Source of the DNA: Chelydra serpentina
Taxonomy: Eukaryota; Chordata; Testudines; Chelydridae
DNA length: 64,000 nt
Direction: 5' to 3'
Assembly (NCBI GenBank): GCA_037349315.1
Contig: JBAIAC010000026.1
Coordinates: 6,386,001-6,450,000 of the forward strand
The notes beneath the pieces are model-generated. The model did no database searches. It worked only from the letters and a program-made list of their open reading frames with translations, and was not told the origin of the DNA. Both the position numbers and the translations under genes were made by a program. Below, piece after piece: positions 13,501-25,500 of this stretch. How positions within the stretch are numbered: position 1 is the first letter of the stretch; every line of letters begins with the position of its first letter.

Positions 13501-16500
13501 GCGTTTGATTTTCATGCCATCGTGCCCCTGTTGTGAGCAGCATGTTAGCCAGTGGCTTTAATCATTGTTTTGTGTGTTCTCTTCAGACTGAAGTCCAGAG
13601 CATAAAGGAAGATGACGACCTACTAGGTAAAAATGTTAATAATGATCGAACATTAATACTTAGCTTTTATATAGCACTTTCCATCAGGAGAGCTCAAAGA
13701 ACTGTACAAAGGAGTTCAAGAGCATTATCCATGTTTTACAGATGGGGAAACTGAGGCACAGAGCAGGGATGTGAGTTGCCCAAGGTCACCCATCGAGCTA
13801 GTGGCAAAGCCAGGATAGAATTTACATCGCCCAAGTCTTAGTCCACTGCTTTATCCACTCGGCCACTCTGCTTAAAGATGGATGCAGCTGCAAAAACAGA
13901 GTGAAATATCCTCTTCTGTCTTCATAGGCTCCCCATGAACTGTAGCAACTCACCCATCCTGCAGGTTGGCCGTGCGCAGGAGGGAGCATGTCACCTGCTG
14001 CTCTTTAGGGGCTCGGAGGGATTATATTGGATCCTCCGCGTGCTCCAGTGTATCTCTGATCATTGTCTTGCCCGCCCCACGTGTGACTCCTCTGGGACTG
14101 AGAACTCCAAGCAGCACCGAGCAATGATCCCAAGCTGTCAGGGTGCCCGTGCACGTGTGAGAGACTCTGACTGAAATGGGCTTTGCACGTCCTCCGCTCC
14201 CTGTAAATATGCCCGATGCTGAGCTCTATAGTAATGGGAGCTGCAGGGATGATCATAAGCACAAGTAACTCGCAGCCTGATCGCCTTCAGCAGCCAGACT
14301 GGCTGGCGAAAGTCAAATCGCTGCCCAGTCTCTCCCGACAAGCTATGGGACTGGGAGAGGATTCCCCGTTCTTTTGGGGGCCTCACGGCAGTTTCCCTGC
14401 TTGATGTCCCTGTCTTGGTTCGCACAGATTGTAAAACCGGTCTTGGGGTGACAGGGAGCAGGCCTGAAGTTACGTAGGTTGTAATTTGGGGGCAGAGACT
14501 GTCGTTCTGTTCTGTTTGTACAGTGCCTAGCACCATGCAGCCTAGACGCTACAGTAATACAAATAATACATTCTAGCTGCTGGGAAGAGCCAAGCTGTAC
14601 AGTCCTTTAAAGTCTCCATTCTCCCCCGGCAGCTTGTATTGTTCGTTAAACCAACCCATTGGGAGTGATGCCCAGGTCTGAGCTCTGAGGGTTCATAGAG
14701 TTTTGGGCCAGAAGGGACACCAGGTCCCCTAGTCTGGTCGCCTGTATATCACCGGTCACCCACACCACCTGCAGAGCAAACCCAGTGACTGATTGGGTGG
14801 TTGTGGGTTAATCAGCCGTGGCTAACACCTCCAAGGGCCCTTTTCAATCTTGTCTCTTGCACAGTTCCCATTGTTTGGTTCAGCAGAGCTGATTAGCTGT
14901 CCTGATGCTGCCTTTTTTTTACTTTTCCCCCTCAAGAGATAACGACCCTGGCTCCAGATGAAGATGAGCTTCAGGACCATAACGAGTTGCATTCCAGCTC
15001 AGATAATAATGCCTCAGAGAAAGGGTGAGTTCCCTCAAGCCCCCCGAAAGCTGTGTGGCACCCGTCGATTTAGTCACTTGCCTCTTTTATTTCAAGCACG
15101 CGAGGTTATCCATTGGAACTCCAATCTGACAGCCACCCCAAGCGGGTCTGCCATCTTCCCTCTTGACTCGCAGCCGGATTGGGTTTAACGTGCTCATGGC
15201 TGCTGGGGCGACTGGGGTAGTGCGTTGCTCTGAAGGATAATGGAGACGGTGTGTGGGGGGAAAAAACCAACCCTTGTTGTTCATTGAACTGAAAACTGCC
15301 GGTGTCTTGTCTTCTTGCTGTAAGGGAAGGTGGGGTCCTTCCACATTGGCTTGAGTGCCCAGCAGGGCCGGTGCACAGGGCTGGTGCACGTGGGGGGGCG
15401 GCCCTGCGGCGCCAGCCCCCCACGCAACGCCGCCCTCCCCCAGCCAGCCTCCCAGCCCCCAGGAACTCCGTCCCGCCACCCGCAGGCGCTCAGCCCCTGC
15501 CTGCGGGCCACAGGAGCTGAGCGTGGAGCCGGGAGGCAGGGAGGTGGCTCGCCGCAGCTGCCTCCCAGCTCCACACTCAGCTGCTGAGCATGGAGCCGGG
15601 AGGCAGCCGCCCGCCCCCCCACCCCCAAATCCTTGCACCCTAGGCAACCGCCTAGGGTCTCCTAGTTATAGCGCCGGCCCTGGTGCCCAGGATTGAATGA
15701 TTATGGAGCCTGGATTTCTCTTCACATCCCATAAAAGGGGAATCTCTGTAAGGCAATGCTGGGATCACGGTTGCCACAGGGAGTCTGTCTCCAGAGTGGT
15801 GGTGCAGATTTGTTTAAAAATCCATTTCTCCTCAAAATCTTGTGGTGGTGTCTTGCCTCCGGCGCCTGTGACTCGCCGTGCCCTTGTGGTCGGATATACT
15901 TCACCGCGGACAGTGTAATTCTGTTCTAACGCTGCTGGTCCCGGGCTGCAGGGTTGATGTAGCTCTGCGTTTTGCAATGAGGTACACGTAGAAAGCAGAG
16001 CCCCGGGACAGGCAGGGTGCCATCGGAGAATCAATAACAGTCTCATCCTGGAGGAGGCAAAAGCGATGCCCAGTATTTCTCTTTAGTTTGATTAGCGGAG
16101 CAGGAGAGGGAGAGATGGATGCCCCACACTGCCCATATATTTTCATTAAAAAACTACGAGTAGGATTTCCCCAGAGACACCTAAGGCAGCGAGGCACTTC
16201 AGCCCAACTCAACAGGAGGGCACCCAAATCCCTTGGGCTACTTTGCAGATGCCAGCCCATCACACTTCTGATCCTTCCAGCTCACGGTGAGTTTAATTTG
16301 GCAGCGCAGAGAAGTTTGGTGGTTTGCTCAAGATCACACAAGCTTTGTTCGAGATCTGTCCGTGGCAGGGCTGAGGGGTAGAACTGTCTGATTCCCTGGT
16401 GTGGACCCCAATCTAATTCTGGAGGGTCTATCGGGTTGGGTAAAATATCTGTCTACTGTGTCTGCTCATAGAAATAATAATGGAAGCAGTTTTGAAGCAG

Positions 16501-19500
16501 TAACAGCAAGCAGGAGAGCACATGTAACGGGGTTCCTAGGCTTTGTTAGAGTAAAAAGGCCTGGTGTAAAAAGCTTGGTTTTTTTTTTGTTTTTTTTTTT
16601 TTAAGTCAGCCACAGGCTGAATTTTAAGTGACGTTAATGCAGGCCCGAGAACTGAACCCTAGGTCACGAATGATACCTTCTTATTAGATGTAACAAACAA
16701 GTGACCACAGGTACACTGCAAGCTGCCCAAGTAAGAGGGAGTTTGGGGGATTTTCTGCAATGTATTGAACCATAGTAACTAGGTAGTTAAACCACAGTGG
16801 TGCATATGGTCTATTAAGAAATGGATTGACTCACATTTTTAGGTCAGTGATAGGAAGTATAATTATGGACACCAGATTTAACACCTGCCCATTATCCATA
16901 TGTGGTACTTTATTATAGTCACAGAAGAGCATCAAAAAGGGTTCTGTATCTCAATGGTTACATGAAGAATGGGTATAAAAGACGTGACTTAGTTCCGTAC
17001 ATTTTGGGTGCATTGGATTCTCAAGATGGTGTAAACTGAATCAATACCAACACTCTGATGTGCTCCTCTGACTGGTCCTCCCAGCTTTGTTTCTAATGTC
17101 TCCAAAGGTTGTAAGTACACACAATGCAAGCCTGTATGTATGAACAATGTAGGAAACACTTTACTGTAGTTACTTGATTAATATACTTATGTATATTAAT
17201 TTTTCTGTGACTTCAATTATATTTGTCTGTATAAACTAAATCTCAGAGTTGCTGTGTGCTCCACCAGTGTCCTCTTTTTAATTAACGCTAAGTAACCACC
17301 TGAATAAAGAACCTGTTTGCAACAAGTGCATGTTGCACCCCTATAAGCAATTTTATAATGTTAATAATCAGTCAGGCTACACTGGACAGCACTCTCTGCT
17401 TAAAGGTGTTTTTCTGACTCCCAGTCAAACACCTGCTCTGCAAAACTGGATTGGAAATTTTATGAGAACAGGTTTCTGCATAGGATTTTGGTACTTCCCC
17501 TTCTAGTCTAACTCAAATTTGGGAAGCACAGAGAGGCAGACGATGATGAAGCTAATGGCACTTGTCTGAATGGCAAGAAAAGGCTCAGACATTTTGATTT
17601 TGCATGAGGTTTTGTGGTGGGGCTTATTTTACAAAGTCAGCTTGCCTCTTAAGAGTCTTTCTGATGGCTCTGGTTGGGATGTATTGGTAGACTGGTGTGA
17701 GAATTCTGCCTTCTGCCCCCTCTGAGCTCTACCCTGTCTCAGGTAATTCCTCTGAGCCTCATTCACCCTTCTGTCTGTCGTGCCAATTTCACTCTTACTT
17801 TGTGTATAAAACTGCACTTAAGGCTCTGTTATTATATTGCTCCCCAGCTATTCTCTGTATGTGTATAACACTGATAGGGATTTGGGGCCCCTTGCTTGGG
17901 GGTACATGGCCTGGAAAGCAATGGAACAGCTGAGTTTTGACCAGATGTAATCTAGCCGAGGGGGGCTCTGCGGTTCTCTCTGCCTGCTGCAAAGTATTGC
18001 TGAACGGGTGAATGGGGTGAAATTCTCTGGCCTCTGATGTGCAGGAGACCCAACTAGAATGATCTAATGGCCCCTTCTCACCTTAAACTCTATGACTCCA
18101 TGTTGCCATGCAGGAAAAGGGGGTGATTTTGGGGGTGAACCATGGCTGACCATTGGTCCTGTGAACTATGGAGATCTGCTGGCCAAAACACCCACCGAGA
18201 AGGGATATAGAGGCTGGCAGATGCCACCACCACCTGGAGGAGAGTGACTTGTGGAGATGCTTCGGGTCTCTCTTCTGTGCCCCAACTCTGGGTTTGAGGC
18301 AGGTGAGGGGAGAAATTCTGTCCTTTCCCCAGCCGCTGCAAGAAACCTGATTATTTGAGCTCTGCACAGCAGCTGAGGACTTGGCCCTTAGCTGTCGAGA
18401 GCAAGTTTCCAGGGCCTGGAGGAGAGGAGAGGAGAGGGGGATGGATCTGCTCTGGCTCTAGTGTGAGTAGAAGAACTGTCCTAACGGTGGGTGATCTCTC
18501 TCTGCAGGACGGGCAGCAGGGTGATTAGCTGGCTGGTGCAGGGATTTGGGAAAATGATCCCGCAGCCAGAAAACACGAACAAGCCTGAGGTGAGTGCACC
18601 AAAGACAAAGAAGAGACGTAGTCACTGCAGCACAAGAGACGCACCAACACAAACCTCATGAGCGCACACATCCCAATGTGTAATGATGAGTCCTACTTTT
18701 CCGTAGGTGTACAGGTGTGTACACACGTACACGTACACACACACACACACAGACATGCTCCTCTCAACCTTTCTCCCCCCCAGGTCACTGCAGGGTGGTC
18801 ACTAGCCCCCTCCTTTTCTGAGATTTCTGAAACACAGAGAAAAAAGAATGAGTACTTGTGGCACCTTAGAGACTAACACATTTATTTGGGCATAAGATTT
18901 CATGGGCTAAAACCCACTTCATCAGATGCATGGAGTGGAAAATACAGTAGGAAGAGAGATGTATACAGAGAACATGAAAAGATGGGGGTTGCCATACCAA
19001 CTCGGAGACAAATCAATTATGGTGGGTTATCATCAACAGGAGAAAAAACACTCTTTTGTAGTGATAATCAGGAAGGCCCATTTCAAACATTTGACAAGGT
19101 GTGAGTAATAGTAGGGGGAAGATTCGCATGGGGAAATAGTTCTGATGAAGTGGTTCTAACCCATGAAAGCTAAACTGGTTTTTAATACTATTATTTATTT
19201 GTAGTATTTCAGAACATCAGGGCCTGGTTCAAGGACCTTATGTCCTAAACAGACAAGACAGATGGAGCTGGGAGGGGAATTCAGTCTTCGGAGCTCATTC
19301 AGTTTGTGATCTTTCTGTTGAGACTGTTAACAAAGGGGCCATTGGAGAGACAAGGTGGGCGAGGGAATATCTCTTATTGGACCAACTTCTGCTTTCGAGC
19401 TTACCCGGAGCTCTTCTTCAGATCTGGGAAACACACTCAGAGCTTCACAGCTAAATACGAGGCGGAACAGATTGTTTAGCGCAAGGCGTTAACGCGTTTC

Positions 19501-22500
19501 AAGGGACCACTCAGGGTGCAGTGGCCCGTTAACACCCCTTCAGTCATAGTCCCCATCAACAATGCTGCAGACAAGAAAGGGGCCAGTTAATACCACTTGT
19601 GATATGGACACTTTCCCCCTAGCTCTGGACTGAGATCACCAGCCCATTTCGTACGAGCCGCCAGACAGCTGTCAGGTGATACTGGCTTCCAGCTACTATT
19701 GATTTGGTCCATATGTGAACTCATGAACTAGGGGTGAAAATCTCCATTAGCAACTCCCGGTGTCACCCCAGCCTCCATTATGCTAATTTTCAGAATTGCT
19801 GGAGCAAGCATGTTGTTCGCCGTGGCTGGAGTGTTGGGTGAAGGACGAGCTCTTAAAATAAAGATTCCATTCCACCAGTCTCTAGAAATGAAAAATGGGA
19901 CGGTTAATACAGTAAACATAAGATGCAGGATTGTCTCATACATACTGTTTTCCATGAGGAATCTATGGGGCTTAATACACATCCGTTGACTTTCTAACAG
20001 CTCAGCCACGGTCTATGGGCTGGTCCTCACTAGAAAATTAGGTTGTATAAGAACATGAGCTTGAGGAAGCATGTTAACTAACGCGCTATTAAAACAATTT
20101 TGAGTCCGTGCAGACAGAGACAAGTTGTGTTTAACATTGTCAGCTGGTTGTGGTTAGCCCTAGGTTCTAGCAGGTGTTACTCACAATGTTAAGTGTCGTG
20201 ATTCCTGTAACCTGGACTACTTAATGGTGTTTAACATTCTGTTTGTTAGCACAGCTCCTCCAGGGCGTGGTTTGACATGACTTAATTTTCTAGTGAAGAC
20301 CATCCCATATGGAGATTTTCCTCCACCTCTGCTTGTTTTCCAGTTATACAAATTAAACAGTAAAACTGTGCATTAAAAGAGCACCTAGCATCTGATCTAT
20401 ACTGATGAAGGTTGAGACATCTGGAGTTAAACAGCCCCCCGGCAAGCTAAAGGCCTCAGAAGACTTAAGTGTGGTGATACAATGTGGTTTGTACAGGGAC
20501 ACACTGTCCTGCAAACCTCTTTGTTCGTGGCTAATCTTCGGTCAGTTAAGGACAGCGATAGTCGTAGTTCAGACTTTCCAGTAATAATGACTGTAATTAT
20601 GTTCTTAAATACCCAAGCAGTGAAAATCATCCAGGCTAATTCTGAATGGAGTTGTACATCAAGAAGAGATCTCTTGTGAAGAAAATGAACCCATTTTTCT
20701 TTGATACTTTATCTGATCCACCTGGGGGTATTTTCCTGCTCAGCCTATTCCGGCCAAAACGTTGATCTGAAAGGAGAGGGGGGGAAATTATTTTCAATGT
20801 ACAAACAAGCTTGAGGATCAAAAATAAACAGATTTCTATTGAAAGGCTAGGCAGGATTCTCTTGCGGAAGCATCTTTAGCCCAAGCAGGGTATGATAACT
20901 TCAAAGTGAGCAAGAAACACGGCTCTTTAGGTCAGGTCAGTGAAAGATCAAAGGGAAAAGCATGCTCTTTATTTTCCTGCGCTCGCTCTATTTAGGCACA
21001 AATCCCTCAGGAGGAAAAACTGATGATTTTCTATTGCGAGCATCTAGAAAAGAAAACAAACCACTTTTTTATTTTATACCCAGTAGGTGACGGGCTGATT
21101 CTGCTGTCAGTTACATCAGTGTATGTGGGAATCACTCCACTGAAATCATTACATGGGTGAAAAACCTGAATCACTCCACTGAAATCATTACATGAAATGA
21201 TTTACATGAGTGTGAAACCTGTGAGAGATCAGAATCAGCCCTATGAATCTTGACTGAAATATTCCTACTGGCGCTACCACCAATTCCCCTAGAGTAGACA
21301 GGACCATGAAGTCTAAGCTTAGCTCTCAAGTACACACAAAGTTTAGTTTTAATTGCTCCTTAGAATCTGCAGGGTGTTACAATCTTCAGTGGTTGCTTTT
21401 TAAAATTTAAAGTCAATGAACAAAAAAAGATAGTGGAGATACATTTTGCCAACATTTATTTCCCCCGAAGGGGTAGTGATACTGGGAGGTGTAACATGGC
21501 AAAGTCGAACTGGGCTGTCAGATTAGCCAGAGTTGTACATTTGGCCGGGAAGTAGCAGGAGCCAATCAAATCACTCCTTTGTTTCTGTCCATTTTATAAA
21601 TACTGGTTACTGTTTGTCTGCTGGGCATCTCTGCTGCCAGGCTAAGGCACGCGGAGATGAATGCAGATGGGGTTGGAGGCAGAGGCGTTGCTATTAGCGG
21701 CATTGTCACTTTAATTCAGATGTCCGTCTATTCCAAATGTGTTTGTATGACAGGAATTAAAGGAGGGGAAATCTGAAGAGGCAGCCGTAAGAGAAGGTGA
21801 GTGATTTTTGCTGGGGTGAATGGGGTGCCTGATTGTAGAACTTTCAGGATTGGAAACTTCACTGCCTTTAGTCTGCTATAGCCAAGTGTCTTTCCAAGAT
21901 CTTATTTCACTGGTTTCCCGCAGTATCCCGGTTTCATAGCATTGGAATTGCAGGCAGTGAAAGGAAGTAGATTACTTGTCCTTGTGCTGTCTAGGGACTG
22001 GTGCTGTCATAGGGTGCATATGGCAATCCTATGCTGGTTAATGGGCTAGTACCCATCCGAGCACTCATGGGAAATTTGTCCTGGCACACTGAGTTAGTAC
22101 TCCTCCTAGTTCTCATAGAAATCCTGTATGGATGCTTTGATTGCCGAGCAAAGGTGTCTGGGGCATTCTTTGCTGTAAATGTTTATAAAACTAGATGAAA
22201 GGGGTGAGTCTTATCCCTTAGGGTTCCACAGCACCTCCATTTTCATTCCACCTTCTGAAACATCACCTTGTGCGCTTTAAAATTATGGGGGGAGGCATAG
22301 CTCAGTGGTTTGAGCATTGGCCTGCTAAACCCAGGGTTGTGAGTTCAATCCTTAAGGGGGCCATTTAGGGATCTGGGGCAAAAAATCTGTCGGGGACAGT
22401 ACTTGGTCCTGCTAGTGAAGGCAGGGGACTGGACTTGATGACCTTTCAAGGTCGTTCCAGTTCTAGGAGATTGGCATATCTCCATTTAAAAATAAAAATA

Positions 22501-25500
22501 AAAATGTTGGTGCCATTTAGACGCCCAAAGCGAACAATGTGGTGGTGGTGGTTAGTTTCAGAAACCAATGTCTGGAAATACAGAATGAAGCTTCCCCTGC
22601 ATCCGTTCATCTCCTTCGGATGATGGTTTTAACAGAGTTTAGAGTTCCAAACGCTGGTGATCATTTGGGATGACGCCGATACGTGGCTGAGAGTGCTGCT
22701 GATGCTGGTTGTCAGACTGTAAGCGCCTCAGCGCGAGGGCTGTCTTTTCATTCTGGGTTTGTCCCGTGGCTAGCACAACAGGGCCCTGATCCATGATTTG
22801 GGCCCCAGGTGCCGCTACAATACAAACCAACAAGCAGCACAGTGAGCAGGTGGCATCTTACCTACAGCGTGAAGCTCTCCCCGGTGCAGCGGGCTGGCAC
22901 AGGCTGTGGGTGCAATATCTAAATCCCACTTATGCCCTCAAAAGAGACCAAGTTCTGACCTTGGGCTGGGGGCTCAGCTGCGGTAGACTGATGTAGCTCC
23001 AGTGATGTTCGTTGGATCTGGCCCTCTGCACAAGGGTGGATTTCACCTACATGGCTTACGCCTTAAAGGCCTTCGCTGTTTACAATGAAACTCACGGTGT
23101 CGCTTCTCTCTCGCGGTGAACAATCTCCAGCAGAAAGTAAAGCGAGGAAGACCAGGGCGGCACTAAATGGAAGCTCTCAAGCAAGTCACAGCGTATCAGG
23201 AACCTCACTGCAGGCATCTACAGGCGGCCTGTCGGGACTCGGCGCCTCTCTCTTTCCTCAGACGCTAGGTGGCGACGGTGGCAGGTAGTGCAGCGTGAAT
23301 CCTTCTGAAATGTCCCACTGTCGCGTTGGGATGGTCCTTGGTTTCCTAGGTATTTAGGTTCCCTAATACTTTGGCCCTTTCCATTGCTGCTCCGTGTGCA
23401 TCCCCCCGTGTTTGCATGGTGGAACATTCGTTCTAATGCAGGGAACCCAAGAACATGCCGAGTGTGTCTAGCTACTTCTGGCACCTTATCATTGATTGAT
23501 TGAATTAATTGGTGCAGAGCAATACGCAGAGGGTGGACACAGATACAGGGTGGATTCGCTTCTTGCATTGTGGACCCTTCGTGGTGCTAAGCCTGCCCTG
23601 GCTCAAGCTGCATGCAAACCCCCGCCCATGAAGAAAGCAAGGGCTGTCACAGGAGTTTAACTGGCGTTTCTGACTGGCAGGGTGTTCAAGTGGTTCGTTC
23701 AGGGAATGGAGAAGGCAATTCCACAGCCTCTGGCCAGAGTGAAGCAAGATGCTCAGGTACGTGGTTGCATGGGGAGGATAAATGATTGGGGGTCAGCGGG
23801 GCTCTCCCATGATGATGCGTTAACATTGGGCTTGCAAGGTGGGGTCTCTTCTGCACCAAGTTGCATCGATACCCGCGGAGGTAAAATACTGTGGCAGGAT
23901 GTCGTAGAAGTTAGGATAATTCTATCGCCAATAGCAACATTCTGATGGCCAGTGTGACATTCACAACATGGTCACCGGCAGGGATCAGGAGGAAATAGTC
24001 CCACACCCCTACGCACAATGTTTCCAAACTGTGTATGATAGCTCGGCTCTTCCCCCCCGCTTCCTCTAAAACCTCAGGAGTTGGTTACTGCTGAGGGAAG
24101 GTTGCTGAACTAGCTAGACCAATGACCTGATCTGGTCTGGCAGCTCCTCTCATGTTCCCATATCACCAGCCCTTGAAAGGTCTGATCCTGCTCCCAAGGA
24201 AGAATTTACAGGGACTTAAAATGAAATTCTCCCATTCGCTACTTCAGATCCAAATAACCAACCAGGCCAGCCCTGGAAGCAAGCCAAGTGGCCCATGCAT
24301 GTTCCAGAGGCCGTGACTGGGTTAAAAAACCAAACCCAATCCGTTTTTACTACTGAACTGGATTCCATTAGCTATAAGCCAGGGACTGGTCAGCACAGCA
24401 AAGCTCATCCATACGTCGCGACATCTAGTAATCCCCGCCCCGCGTCCTCTTTCCAAGCTCCAGCATGTTCAGCAGGGCTCCCCTCTAGTCTACTGACGTG
24501 CTACGAAAAGGCCACATGTTCATGCTATTCTGGGAGGTTCCCCATAGGCACATCCCAGGTTTTCTGTAGTACCCCCTGCTCTCCGGCTCCAGTGTCGTGC
24601 AGGGCTTCACGGCTATTTTTGTTACTATTTAAATGCATTGTACAGCAAAGTCGCCCAAAACCCAAATCCTCTGGGCTGCGTTATGCTCACCATTGAGGGA
24701 GTTTAGAGGGACAACATCTCCCAGTGCCTCAGGGAACACGGCTCCTGCTGCTTCAGCCTGTACTCTCTTGGGCATCCCAGCCGCTCTGATGCCAACGCAG
24801 AGGGCGTGTGGAACCATAGTACACGCTGGTGTAACTCTGAGCAGCATTTGGCTCAATATTTGTTTTCCATTTTGCTCCAAGAAAGCTAGAGGCTGTGGCC
24901 TGATGTCCTGATGTTCTGTGCCTCTCAGTCAGCTGGGAAAGAGCCGTCTCACTTCTTTTGCTTAGGCCTTAGTGCCTTAAAAGAGATCCTCACATAGCAT
25001 TGTTTGCCTTGATAAATTGGGCTGATTTTTAAGAATGGTGCTGTGTTGGTTGATCTAAATCTGGCAATGTCGGCTGTCCTCTGCCTTAGAGAGGAAGACC
25101 GGTTAAGGGATTAGCCCTGGAGACTACTGCAAAACCTGCGTGGTTAAGTTATCAGTGCCAATACTTAGCAATCTCGCCCAGACCAAGCCGTAATAATAAA
25201 ATGTACAAACTGTGGGCCAAGGTCTTTCAGTTGCTCCACGGCAACCTCACTGAGAGAAGAATTTGGCCCTCTCTTGTCAAGTATCGGAATAACTCACTTT
25301 GCCGGACATTGAAATGCAATCACCTCTGGGGTGAGACAACAGCTGTTTAACAGCACACAGCAGTAGTATCGAGAAGTTTAAATAGGAGAAATAAAAATAC
25401 TGTATCTAATGGAAATTGCCTGGGGAATTTAGATAGGAAGAATGGACATATTTGGCCAGGATGCTGGGTCTTTGACCCTGGCAGTCTTACAAAAAGTGCA

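Larger units (their letters stand above)
13627..14936 (+). other. CNGB1 intron 5
   Basis: It holds a MIR-like SINE right after the donor (about 13645-13865) and a CR1 3'-end fragment (about 14690-14800). The remainder is unique. Confidence 0.7.
18590..21753 (+). other. CNGB1 intron 7
   Basis: It holds a GT/AC microsatellite (about 18713-18752), two Penelope-like pieces (18838-19170 and 19345-19560) and a TA-flanked MITE (20016-20307). A 26-bp direct repeat (AATCACTCCACTGAAATCAT plus six bases) occurs near 21130 and 21170. The rest is unique. Confidence 0.7.

Noticed and set aside
15087..15696. Several long overlapping frames on both strands
   Set aside because: They run mostly across the GC-rich hAT element at 15363-15682, and the protein is Pro/Ala/Gly/Arg composition noise.
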